Below are positions 1 through 7,696 of a stretch of DNA of 64,000 nt, one piece after another. How positions within the stretch are numbered: position 1 is the stretch's first letter; the number at the start of each line of letters is the position of its first letter. Below the pieces are notes generated by a model, which was not told the origin of the DNA, ran no database searches, and worked only from the letters and a program-made list of their open reading frames with translations. The stretch is from Imtechella halotolerans. GTDB lineage: Bacteria > Bacteroidota > Bacteroidia > Flavobacteriales > Flavobacteriaceae. The position numbers and the translations under genes were made by a program. The stretch lies in NCBI RefSeq assembly GCF_028743515.2, contig NZ_CP117969.2:1893501-1957500 (forward strand). Reading direction: 5' to 3'.

Positions 1-883
1 TGGAGGAACCTTCTTTGTAATTGGTGTTTTAGTTGGAGTTTACAACACTATAAAGACGGTACGTCAAGGAAGTAAAGCTGAAGACGAACTAGCCGAAGCC
101 CCTGCTCTAGAACGCATTTCTAAAGGACGTCTACGAGGCGAAACTTTCCATACTTGGTTAGAAAGAAAACCAGTTCAGCTAACAATTTTAGCTACCATTG
201 CAATTCTTATTGGTGGTATTGTACAAATAGTTCCAACCATTCTTGTAAAATCAAATATTCCGACCATATCAAGTGTTAAACCATATACACCTCTCGAGTT
301 AGAAGGTAGAGATCTTTACATTCGTGAAGGCTGTGTGGGTTGTCACTCACAAATGATACGTCCTTTCAGAAGTGAGGTAGAACGCTATGGGGAATACTCT
401 AAAGCTGGAGAATATGTCTACGATCACCCATTCCTATGGGGAAGTAAGCGTACGGGCCCAGATTTATTAAGAGTTGGAGGCAAGTATTCTGACAACTGGC
501 ATTTCAACCATATGTGGGATCCTCAAAGTACCTCATCTGGAAGTATAATGCCTGCCTATCAATGGTTGATTCGCAATGAACATGACAGAAGCGACATTCA
601 GAAAAAAATGGAAGCCATGGTAAAACTTGGAGTGCCTTATACTGATGAAGATATTGCAGGTGCATTTGAACATATGGATACACAGGCAGCCAAAATCCAG
701 GAAAATCTTCATAGCGATCCAGATTTTGTGAACTCATATGAAGCTGATAAAAAATACGCCCAAGAAAATGGGATGCGCTTTGTAGAGATGAAAGACAGAG
801 AAATTGTTGCTCTAATCGCATATTTACAGCGATTGGGTACCGATATCAAAATAAAAAACTCAGACGAAACCGTAAATAACTAA
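1..883 (+). CDS. ccoN/ccoO: cbb3 cytochrome c oxidase, fused subunit I/II (CcoN-CcoO), 3' part
   Basis: The gene is cut by the window start; the frame beginning at base 2 is open up to the TAA at 881-883. The first residues are the last membrane segment of CcoN, and they continue without a stop through a charged linker into a CcoO-type anchor helix (about bases 175-250) and a mono-haem cytochrome c domain with CVGCH (bases 335-350 region) and distal haem ligand methionine candidates such as in SGSIMPAY. CcoN is the haem-copper catalytic subunit and CcoO passes electrons to it in the inner membrane. CcoN-CcoO fusions are usual in Bacteroidota. The gene is 3 bases ahead of ccoQ, so the genes are one operon. 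Only the C-terminal part is visible. Confidence 0.93.
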   Translation, partial: GGTFFVIGVLVGVYNTIKTVRQGSKAEDELAEAPALERISKGRLRGETFHTWLERKPVQLTILATIAILIGGIVQIVPTILVKSNIPTISSVKPYTPLELEGRDLYIREGCVGCHSQMIRPFRSEVERYGEYSKAGEYVYDHPFLWGSKRTGPDLLRVGGKYSDNWHFNHMWDPQSTSSGSIMPAYQWLIRNEHDRSDIQKKMEAMVKLGVPYTDEDIAGAFEHMDTQAAKIQENLHSDPDFVNSYEADKKYAQENGMRFVEMKDREIVALIAYLQRLGTDIKIKNSDETVNN

Positions 884-886
884 GGT

Positions 887-1072
887 ATGCTCAAGTTTGT
901 AAAAGACCATATGGCGACTATCAATGGGATAGAAATCTATCCCATTATATCGCTAACAATATTCTTCCTGTTCTTTGTAGGACTTTTTTGGTGGGTCTCT
1001 ACTTCCAAAAAAGAGTACATTAAACAGGTGAGTAACCTTCCTTTAGATAACCAAGAAAACGACCCATCATGA
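887..1072 (+). CDS. ccoQ: CcoQ/FixQ-like small cbb3 oxidase subunit
   Basis: A 61-residue protein with one membrane helix (about residues 18-37, rich in Ile, Phe, Leu and ending in a WW pair) and a hydrophilic tail. Size, topology and position between ccoNO and ccoP fit CcoQ/FixQ, which stabilises the assembled cbb3 complex. Sequence conservation in this family is weak, so the assignment leans on position. The stop overlaps the ccoP start by four bases (ATGA), a sign of translational coupling. A second in-frame ATG at 911 is possible but would shorten the N-terminus. Confidence 0.8.
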   Translation: MLKFVKDHMATINGIEIYPIISLTIFFLFFVGLFWWVSTSKKEYIKQVSNLPLDNQENDPS

Positions 1073-2004
1073 GAAATTTTGCATCCTATCTGCGCGTCAT
1101 ATTCATAGTAACATTGGTTACCTTTGCGGCAGAATACTTTATAGATTCAGGAGAGAAGCCAGCCTTCTTAACCTTCAAAGAAGTTCCTATCTTTCTAACT
1201 CTCTTTACGATAGTTTTGATAGCCATTGAAATTATGATTGCCTCAATGAACAATCTGACCAATGCTATCATGACTGAAGAGCAGAAAGAACGCCTTGCTG
1301 AAAAAGCACGCATCGCTTCTGAAAATATTTGGTATAAAAAACTATATCACAAACTACTAGATCAAAAACCTATTGAAGCTGAGGGTGAAATAGAGTTAGA
1401 CCATAACTATGATGGTATTAAAGAGCTTGACAATAACCTGCCGCCTTGGTGGATTTATGGATTTTACCTTACGATTATTTTTGCCGTGGTATATCTTGTA
1501 CGATATCATATCCTTGGAGCTGATAACCAAAAAGCAGAATATGACAAAGAGATGGCTATCGCTAAAGCCGCTATAGAGGAGTACAAAAAAACTGCTAAAG
1601 ATCTAGTAGATGCCAGTACAGTAGAGTTCTTATCAGGAGAGGCTGATTTAGCGGCCGGTAAATTAATCTTCGATAACAATTGTGTTGCCTGTCATATGGC
1701 TGATGGTGGTGGTGGTATCGGTCCTAACCTAACAGACGACCACTGGATTCTTGGAGGAGGAATTAAAAATATATTCAACACCGTAGCTGAAGGAGGTCGA
1801 GATGGAAAGGGAATGGTGGCGTGGAAACAATCCTTGAAACCAATTGAAATAGCTCAAGTATCAAGTTATATCATGACTCTTCATGGTACAACGCCTGCGA
1901 ACCCTAAAGATCCCGAAGGTGATATTTGGGTGGATGAAAATGCTCCTGCTCAAGACGCTCCAGCCACTGAGGTAGAGCAAAATGAGGAACCTATACAAGA
2001 ATAA
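1069..2004 (+). CDS. ccoP: cbb3 oxidase cytochrome c subunit III (CcoP)
   Basis: A 311-residue membrane-anchored cytochrome c that hands electrons to CcoNO. Two hydrophobic segments lie in the first 70 residues and a third near residue 130 (PPWWIYGFYLTIIFAVVYLV), followed by a helical linker and one class I cytochrome c domain with CVACH near residue 205 and a downstream GKGMVAW that can supply the axial Met. Only this single CxxCH is present and the protein has no other cysteine, whereas proteobacterial CcoP is di-haem. The acidic, Pro/Ala/Glu-rich tail after residue 285 is probably disordered. It overlaps ccoQ by four bases. Confidence 0.92.
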   Translation: MRNFASYLRVIFIVTLVTFAAEYFIDSGEKPAFLTFKEVPIFLTLFTIVLIAIEIMIASMNNLTNAIMTEEQKERLAEKARIASENIWYKKLYHKLLDQKPIEAEGEIELDHNYDGIKELDNNLPPWWIYGFYLTIIFAVVYLVRYHILGADNQKAEYDKEMAIAKAAIEEYKKTAKDLVDASTVEFLSGEADLAAGKLIFDNNCVACHMADGGGGIGPNLTDDHWILGGGIKNIFNTVAEGGRDGKGMVAWKQSLKPIEIAQVSSYIMTLHGTTPANPKDPEGDIWVDENAPAQDAPATEVEQNEEPIQE

Positions 2005-2012
2005 TAATTCTA

Positions 2013-2042
2013 TTACGGTGGATGGGAAAGCATCCACCGTAA
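2013..2042 (+). promoter_or_regulatory. Perfect 12-bp hairpin in the ccoP-ccoG gap
   Basis: TTACGGTGGATG at 2013-2024 and CATCCACCGTAA at 2031-2042 form a perfect 12-bp stem with a 6-base loop (GGAAAG). No T-run follows, so it does not look like an intrinsic terminator in either direction. It sits in the 55-base gap between the structural oxidase genes and the assembly gene ccoG. By inference it may mark a processing or 3'-end-protecting site that lets ccoNOQP mRNA outlast ccoGH mRNA. Confidence 0.6.
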
Positions 2043-2059
2043 CTATAAAATAATGCATC

Positions 2060-3478
2060 ATGGATAATCAGGAAAATGAAACCTTTAGAGATTCCATAGG
2101 TACCATTAACAAGGAAGGTAAACGTGCCTGGATTTTCCCTAAAAAACCTTCTGGTCGCTTCTATAAGTATCGCAAGTATGTTAGTTATATTCTACTAGTA
2201 TTTCTACTTTCAGCCCCGTTTATTAAAGTTGGTGGTAATCAATTTTTAATGTTCAACGTATTAGAGCGCCGATTTAATATTTTTGGTTTTCCTTTTTGGC
2301 CTCAGGACTTCTACCTGTTTGTACTATCCATGATTATTGGAGTTGTATTCATCACTTTGTTTACAGTTGCCTTTGGACGAATATTTTGTGGATGGATTTG
2401 CCCCCAAACCATTTTTATGGAAATGGTTTTCCGCAGGATTGAATATTGGATTGAGGGAGATAGAGGTGCACAAATCCGACTAAATAAACAAGAATGGAAT
2501 GGAGAAAAAATAAGAAAAAAAGGCTTTAAATGGTTCATCTTTTTTATCATTTCTTTCATCATTGCTAATGTTTTTCTTGCGTATTTAATTGGAAGTGATA
2601 GATTGATACAATACATTACGGATGGTCCGTTAGCTCATAAAAGTACTTTGGTTTCACTACTTATTTTTACCGCTGTCTTTTATTTTGTATTTGCATGGTT
2701 TAGAGAACAAGTTTGTATCATTGCTTGCCCATATGGACGACTACAGGGTGTCCTTTTAGACAACAAATCTATTGTGGTAGCCTATGACCATAAACGAGGA
2801 GAAGGAGATTCTGGTAGAAAAAAATATAGAAAAGGAGAAGATCGCACATCTTTAGGTCATGGGGATTGTATCGACTGCTTTCAATGCGTACATGTATGCC
2901 CTACCGGTATCGATATTAGAAACGGTACGCAATTAGAATGCGTAAATTGTACCGCATGCATCGATGCCTGTGATTCTATTATGGATTCAGTAGGATATCC
3001 AAAAGGACTTATTCGTTATGCTAGCGAGGATAATATCCTAAAAAAAGAGCCTTTTAAGTTTACAGCTCGAATGAAAGGGTATGTAGCAATTTTAAGTATA
3101 CTAACAGCCATATTAATTGGAATGTTATTCCTTCGTAATGAGGTAGAAGCAACCGTATTAAGGCTACCAGGACAATTATTTGAACACAAAGGTGAGAATA
3201 TTAGTAATGTGTTTACTTATAAAATCATTAACAAGACTACTCATCCTATTGAAGAAGTAACTTTTAAATTGGCATCTCACAAAGGAACCATTACATTGGT
3301 TTCTAACAATGTAATTACTGTCCCAGAACAAGGTCTTGCACAAGGAACATTCTTTATTGAAATTCCTAAAGCGTTACTCACAGAGGATAAAACAAAATTA
3401 AAATTAAAAGTTTATAGTGGCGACAAACTTATAGAAACCACCACAACAAATTTCTTAGGACCGAGAAGTTATCGATAA
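2060..3478 (+). CDS. ccoG: Cytochrome c oxidase accessory protein CcoG (FixG/RdxA family)
   Basis: A 472-residue membrane ferredoxin-like protein, in other bacteria a copper reductase needed for cbb3 assembly. Five hydrophobic helices are visible. The GRIFCGWICPQT motif lies near residue 112 and CIIACPYGR near residue 223. Two 4Fe-4S clusters follow: CIDCFQCVHVCP near residue 273 and CVNCTACIDACD near residue 294. The last 120 residues form the FixG C-terminal Ig-like domain. The length is normal for the family. It follows ccoP by 55 bases across the hairpin at 2013-2042 and precedes ccoH. Confidence 0.93.
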   Translation: MDNQENETFRDSIGTINKEGKRAWIFPKKPSGRFYKYRKYVSYILLVFLLSAPFIKVGGNQFLMFNVLERRFNIFGFPFWPQDFYLFVLSMIIGVVFITLFTVAFGRIFCGWICPQTIFMEMVFRRIEYWIEGDRGAQIRLNKQEWNGEKIRKKGFKWFIFFIISFIIANVFLAYLIGSDRLIQYITDGPLAHKSTLVSLLIFTAVFYFVFAWFREQVCIIACPYGRLQGVLLDNKSIVVAYDHKRGEGDSGRKKYRKGEDRTSLGHGDCIDCFQCVHVCPTGIDIRNGTQLECVNCTACIDACDSIMDSVGYPKGLIRYASEDNILKKEPFKFTARMKGYVAILSILTAILIGMLFLRNEVEATVLRLPGQLFEHKGENISNVFTYKIINKTTHPIEEVTFKLASHKGTITLVSNNVITVPEQGLAQGTFFIEIPKALLTEDKTKLKLKVYSGDKLIETTTTNFLGPRSYR

Positions 3479-3526
3479 ATTAATCAAAGACAGCCTATCA
3501 GGAAGCTGTTTAAAAAAACAATGGGG

Positions 3527-3973
3527 ATGAAAATTAATTGGGGAACTGCAATCGTTTTAGCATTTATTGCATTCATAGGCTTCATAGTCACCTTAGTAGT
3601 ACAAATGACTACTAATGAAAAATATGATTATGATATGGTAACAGAAGAATATTATAAAAAAGAGTTGACATTTCAAGATCAATTGGACAAGCAAGTACTA
3701 ACTAATGATCGAAAAATGGCTCCAAATATTCTTATTTCAGAAAATGGAATTGACATTCAATTCCCCGGGAACCTCAATGAGAAAAATATAAAAGGTACTG
3801 TGTTCCTTTACCGACCATCTAACAAACAATTGGATTTTGAAGTTCCTATTTCATTATCCACTTCACATTTGCTCATACCTAAAAACCGTTTGTTGGATGG
3901 CCGTTGGAACATTGAAATTAATTTCACTTACAATAATGAATCATTCTTAACTAAAAAAGAAATTTGGTTTTAA
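3527..3973 (+). CDS. ccoH: FixH/CcoH family protein
   Basis: A 148-residue protein with one N-terminal membrane helix (residues about 7-28) and a periplasmic domain. The EYYKKEL-type segment after the helix is typical of flavobacterial FixH, which helps cbb3 oxidase assembly and copper delivery. The start is taken at 3527 (MKINWG) because the family begins that way; an ATG two codons upstream at 3521 is equally readable. It lies 42 bases or so after ccoG. Its stop codon shares one base with the next start (TAATG), so the downstream membrane protein is probably translationally coupled. Confidence 0.85.
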   Translation: MKINWGTAIVLAFIAFIGFIVTLVVQMTTNEKYDYDMVTEEYYKKELTFQDQLDKQVLTNDRKMAPNILISENGIDIQFPGNLNEKNIKGTVFLYRPSNKQLDFEVPISLSTSHLLIPKNRLLDGRWNIEINFTYNNESFLTKKEIWF

Positions 3974-4680
3974 TGTTGTATACAGCTTTTTTAATGGGAC
4001 TATTAGGAAGCTTTCACTGCATTGGAATGTGTGGCCCTATAGCTTTCATGCTACCACTTGACCACACTAAACCAGTAAAAAAAGTTTCGCAATTAACTAC
4101 CTATCATATAGGAAGACTTCTCACTTACAGTATTATCGGTGCTTTATTTGGGTTGTTAGGGCGTGGGCTATTTTTAAGACAATACCAGCAACAACTCTCA
4201 ATTATCATTGGTATTCTACTTATTTTAGCTGTGATTATCTCCTTTTTACCCATAAAACCAATAGGAATAAGTAGACCCGTTTACTTATTCATTAGCAAAG
4301 TAAAATCTGGATTAGGTAAACAACTTCATGGAAAAGGCTATCGATCACTTTTTTCCATAGGCCTGTTAAACGGACTTCTCCCTTGTGGCTTAGTATATAT
4401 GGCTCTTTTTGGCGCTATAGCAATGGCCTCTCCACTAGAGAGTTCCCTCTATATGTTTTTCTTCGGAATTGGAACAATTCCTATGATGAGTGCAGCAGTC
4501 TATTTAGGCAATTTCATAAGTGTTAAGGCAAGACGAAATATTCAAAAAGCCATACCTTTCCTTGTAATCGTCATTGGTATATTATTTATTTTGAGAGGGA
4601 TGGGCTTAGGTATACCCTATATCTCCCCTTCCAATATGAATCTAATGGTCAAAGAGATGCCTGATTGTGTTGTACCATAA
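3973..4680 (+). CDS. DsbD_2/TauE-SafE-like membrane protein of the cbb3 cluster
   Basis: A 235-residue protein with about six membrane helices. The N-terminal GSFHCIGMCGP motif with two cysteines, and the later GLLPCGLVYMALFGA, are hallmarks of the family often named sulfite exporter TauE/SafE or cytochrome c biogenesis transmembrane (DsbD_2, UreH_2). Members next to cco genes are thought to help metal or thiol handling during oxidase assembly; sulfite export is not supported here. The ATG at 3973 overlaps the ccoH stop by one base, and a TTG at 3964 is less likely. It ends with a Cys-containing tail and is followed by a terminator. Confidence 0.8.
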   Translation: MLYTAFLMGLLGSFHCIGMCGPIAFMLPLDHTKPVKKVSQLTTYHIGRLLTYSIIGALFGLLGRGLFLRQYQQQLSIIIGILLILAVIISFLPIKPIGISRPVYLFISKVKSGLGKQLHGKGYRSLFSIGLLNGLLPCGLVYMALFGAIAMASPLESSLYMFFFGIGTIPMMSAAVYLGNFISVKARRNIQKAIPFLVIVIGILFILRGMGLGIPYISPSNMNLMVKEMPDCVVP

Positions 4681-4713
4681 GTTTCAACATTTTCTTTACA
4701 TCATATTAAAAGG

Positions 4714-4741
4714 AACCACTATTCAAACATAGTGGTTTTTT
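4714..4741 (+). terminator. Intrinsic terminator of the cco operon
   Basis: AACCACTAT at 4714-4722 pairs perfectly with ATAGTGGTT at 4729-4737 around a 6-base loop, followed directly by T residues to 4741. It lies 34 bases after the last cco-cluster stop codon. Confidence 0.85.
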
Positions 4742-4768
4742 GCCTTATTACCCTGGAGCACAATAAGA

Positions 4769-4797
4769 AGAGGGCGCTTCTTGCGAAAACGCCCTCT
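4769..4797 (-). terminator. Hairpin downstream of hemN
   Basis: AGAGGGCG at 4769-4776 pairs with CGCCCTCT at 4790-4797, an 8-bp GC-rich stem with a 13-base loop. It lies about 37 bases beyond the hemN stop and would end that transcript on the minus strand. The T-tract after it is weak, so the call is moderate. Confidence 0.5.
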
Positions 4798-4833
4798 ATC
4801 TAACTAACTAAAAAACTATTTCAACCACTATCT

Positions 4834-6198
4834 TTATACCGTCATACTAAACACCTGTGTTTGAGGTACATGCCTTTGCAATCGTAAATCAAAAGCCATG
4901 CATACGTTTCTCACAAAAGGTTTTCCATGCTCTGGTATATGTAATTCGTTATCTGTAATATGTATTAAACCATCTTGCTCCATTTCATACAACTTAGCAA
5001 GCACATCAGGTAATTCAGCAAAATACATATCGTAAGTTTCCCAAGAAGTACTAAAATGACACATTAAATTAAGAATATGCTTTCTAATAATTAAATCCTC
5101 TTCATTGAGTATATGTCCTCTATATACTGGTAAATGATTACTAGACAACAATTCATAATATGTTTCTAAACGCTTTTCATTCTGCGCAAAACCGTACCAA
5201 CTATCACTAATACTGGACACACCTAACCCTATCATCAACTGTGTTTTAGAAGCCGTATATCCCATAAAATTACGATGCATACGTTCCTCATCCATTGCCT
5301 TATACAGACTGTCTGAAGGCAATGAAAAATGATCCATTCCAATTTCTAAATATCCCATCTCAGCAAAACGTGCTTTACCTGTTTCATATAACTGTCTTTT
5401 AACCTCTCCTGTAGGTAAGTCAGCTTCATTAAAACCACGTTGTCCATTTCCTTTTATCCATGGAACGTGAGCATAGCTATAAAAGGCGATTCGGTCTGGT
5501 TGTAATTCTTGAGTTTTTTCAATGGTAAAAAGTACGTCATCTAGAGTTTGAAAAGGAAGTCCGAAAATCAGATCATGACTTACCGATGTATACCCTATCT
5601 CACGAGCCATCTCTGTTGCTTTTTTTACATTTTCAAATGGCTGAATACGATGTATTGCTTTTTGTACTTTAGGTGAATAATCCTGCACTCCATAACTCAC
5701 TCTCCTGAATCCTACATCATAGAGTGCTTGCAAGTGCTCACGGGTTGTATTGTTTGGGTGGCCTTCAAAACTGAATTCGTATCCTTCCGCTCTTGTGGCT
5801 AATTCAAATAATCCGTCAATAAGTGTCTTAAGGTTTTCCGGAGAAAAGAACGTCGGGGTTCCGCCACCCAGGTGAATCTCTTTAATACGTGGCTTTTCCT
5901 CCATATGTTCCACATAGAGTTGCCACTCTTTCAACAAGGCTTTTATGTAAGGATGCTCCACCTCATGACGTTTTGTAATTCGCTTGTGACAGCCACAAAA
6001 AGTACATAAACTTTCACAGAAAGGAAGATGAATATATATGCTGATACCTTCAGAAATATTACTTTCCTTAAAAGCTTGTTTAAAGGACGCTATCCACATC
6101 TGATACGAAAAACTTTCAGGCTCCCAATAAGGAACAGTAGGGTAACTGGTATAACGAGGTCCAGGTACATTATATTTCTGTATCAAAGTGGTGCTCAT
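4834..6198 (-). CDS. hemN: Oxygen-independent coproporphyrinogen III oxidase
   Basis: A 454-residue radical SAM enzyme that decarboxylates coproporphyrinogen III to protoporphyrinogen IX without oxygen, a late step of haem synthesis. The HemN-specific cluster CxxxCxxCxC is present (C61, C65, C68, C70 in CESLCTFCGC), as are the N-terminal NVPGPRYTSYP and the GGGTPTF motif near residue 113. The length is that of true HemN rather than HemW. It is convergent to the cco operon, whose oxidase needs haem under low oxygen. A promoter with an FNR-like site lies directly upstream at 6215-6257. Confidence 0.95.
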   Translation of the reverse strand: MSTTLIQKYNVPGPRYTSYPTVPYWEPESFSYQMWIASFKQAFKESNISEGISIYIHLPFCESLCTFCGCHKRITKRHEVEHPYIKALLKEWQLYVEHMEEKPRIKEIHLGGGTPTFFSPENLKTLIDGLFELATRAEGYEFSFEGHPNNTTREHLQALYDVGFRRVSYGVQDYSPKVQKAIHRIQPFENVKKATEMAREIGYTSVSHDLIFGLPFQTLDDVLFTIEKTQELQPDRIAFYSYAHVPWIKGNGQRGFNEADLPTGEVKRQLYETGKARFAEMGYLEIGMDHFSLPSDSLYKAMDEERMHRNFMGYTASKTQLMIGLGVSSISDSWYGFAQNEKRLETYYELLSSNHLPVYRGHILNEEDLIIRKHILNLMCHFSTSWETYDMYFAELPDVLAKLYEMEQDGLIHITDNELHIPEHGKPFVRNVCMAFDLRLQRHVPQTQVFSMTV

Positions 6199-6214
6199 GT
6201 CCTAATCTTTGATA

Positions 6215-6257
6215 CAAAAATACCTCTACCCTATAGGGTGGCAAATGATAAATATCA
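6215..6257 (-). promoter_or_regulatory. hemN promoter with FNR/CRP-type box
   Basis: On the minus strand TATTTTTG (6222 to 6215) fits the Bacteroidota -7 element TAnnTTTG, with TTG at 6244-6242 and a 19-base spacer. TGAT-AAAT-ATCA at 6246-6257 matches the core of the FNR consensus TTGATnnnnATCAA. Its centre lies about 41 bases before the inferred transcript start, the usual class II activator position. The spacer holds a perfect palindrome ACCCTATAGGGT (6228-6239). Both protein-binding roles are inferred. Confidence 0.6.
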
Positions 6258-6289
6258 GCTTTTATACTTTTTTAAACGCCTTTAACAGA

Positions 6290-7645
6290 CTACATTGCTA
6301 GAATAATATCACTCTTGGTTATAATATGATATTTTTCTTGACCAAGATGCACCAAGACCGCATCATTATCTCTTGTTATGAGTTTAGACAATTTATCTAT
6401 TGGAGTCTCTCTTTCTACAATAGGAAAGGCTTCCATCATAATATCTTTCACAGGCTTGTCTGCTACATTTTTGTCTGCCACAAATGCTCTAAAAAGACAG
6501 GTTTCATTTACAGCTCCCACAAAACCATTACTATCTTCTACTGGCAGCTGAGAAATATTGTGAACTTTCATTCGATCCATTGCATGATATACAAGCTCTT
6601 CTGTTTTTACAGTCACAAGTGGCTGTGGTTGATTAGCAACTAAATCAGCAGCAGTCTTAATCGATACCTCTAAGAAGCCTCTGTCACGCATCCAATCATC
6701 ATTGAACATTTTACCTACATACCTACTTCCATGATCATGAAATAACACCACAACCACATCGTCCTTTTTAAAATGTTCCTTCAGTTGGAGTAATCCTTTA
6801 ATAGCGGCTCCAGCTGAATTTCCAACAAAGATACCTTCCTCCTTGGCTAACTTACGTGTATAAATAGCAGCATCCTTATCTGTAACTTTTGTAAAACCAT
6901 CTATTATTGAAAAATCAACATTCTTTGGAAGTATGTCTTCCCCAATCCCTTCAGTAATATATGGGTAAATTTCATTCTCATCAAAAATACCTGTTTCGTG
7001 GTATTTTTTAAACACCGATCCATACGTATCTACACCCCAAACTTTAATGTTTGGGTTGTTTTCCTTCAAATACTTTCCTATACCCGAAATGGTACCTCCT
7101 GTACCAACACCTACCACAAAATGGGTTATTTTGCCTTCAGTTTGTTCCCAAATTTCAGGCCCAGTCTGTTCGTAATGGGCAATTGTATTGGAGGGATTGT
7201 CATATTGATTTACATACCATGAATTTGGAATTTCAGTTGCCAAACGCTTGGAAACTGAATAGTACGAACGTGGGTCTTCAGGTTCCACATTAGTTGGACA
7301 TACAATCACTTCAGCTCCAACAGCTCTTAAGATATCCATCTTTTCTTTAGATTGTTTGTCTGAAATAACGCATATAAGCTTATACCCTTTTACAATAGCA
7401 CCTAAAGCCAATCCCATGCCAGTGTTTCCTGATGTACCTTCAATAATCGTCCCACCTGGTTTCAAACGCCCATCTGCCTCAGCATCTTCGATCATTTTTA
7501 CGGCCATACGATCCTTCACTGAATTCCCAGGATTGAATGTCTCAACTTTGGCCAATACAAGAGCGTCCACCTCTTGACATATTTTATTAATTTTAACCAA
7601 AGGGGTGTTCCCGATTGTTTCAAGTATGTTATTTGCGTATTTCAT
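6290..7645 (-). CDS. PLP-dependent cystathionine beta-synthase with CBS domain pair
   Basis: A 451-residue fold-type II PLP enzyme. The PLP lysine is K44 in NSVKDR, the substrate loop is GTSGNTGMG and the phosphate loop GVGTGGTISG. Residues from about 335 onward form a pair of CBS (Bateman) domains that usually bind adenosyl ligands. This architecture matches cystathionine beta-synthase, which joins serine and homocysteine, more than plain cysteine synthase, but cysteine synthase activity cannot be excluded. The gene stands between hemN and a permease on the same strand, with its own promoter at 7665-7696. Confidence 0.88.
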   Translation of the reverse strand: MKYANNILETIGNTPLVKINKICQEVDALVLAKVETFNPGNSVKDRMAVKMIEDAEADGRLKPGGTIIEGTSGNTGMGLALGAIVKGYKLICVISDKQSKEKMDILRAVGAEVIVCPTNVEPEDPRSYYSVSKRLATEIPNSWYVNQYDNPSNTIAHYEQTGPEIWEQTEGKITHFVVGVGTGGTISGIGKYLKENNPNIKVWGVDTYGSVFKKYHETGIFDENEIYPYITEGIGEDILPKNVDFSIIDGFTKVTDKDAAIYTRKLAKEEGIFVGNSAGAAIKGLLQLKEHFKKDDVVVVLFHDHGSRYVGKMFNDDWMRDRGFLEVSIKTAADLVANQPQPLVTVKTEELVYHAMDRMKVHNISQLPVEDSNGFVGAVNETCLFRAFVADKNVADKPVKDIMMEAFPIVERETPIDKLSKLITRDNDAVLVHLGQEKYHIITKSDIILAM

Positions 7646-7664
7646 GAATTAGGTATTAGAAAAA

Positions 7665-7696
7665 CAAAGGTACGGATTCCCTTATTGTTTAATCAA
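7665..7696 (-). promoter_or_regulatory. Promoter of the cystathionine beta-synthase gene
   Basis: On the minus strand TACCTTTG (7672 to 7665) is a perfect TAnnTTTG -7 element. A TTG at 7696-7694 lies 21 bases upstream, inside the accepted 17-23 range. The element is about 20 bases before the ATG at 7645 and overlaps the end of the upstream permease gene. Confidence 0.6.

Noticed and set aside
3489-3513. ACAGC...GCTGT hairpin with A-rich end between ccoG and ccoH.
   Set aside because: Only five pairs, a long loop and no T-run on the coding strand; too weak to call.
3964-3972. TTG start adding three residues to the DsbD_2-like protein.
   Set aside because: The ATG at 3973 overlaps the ccoH stop in the usual TAATG fashion and gives the normal family start.
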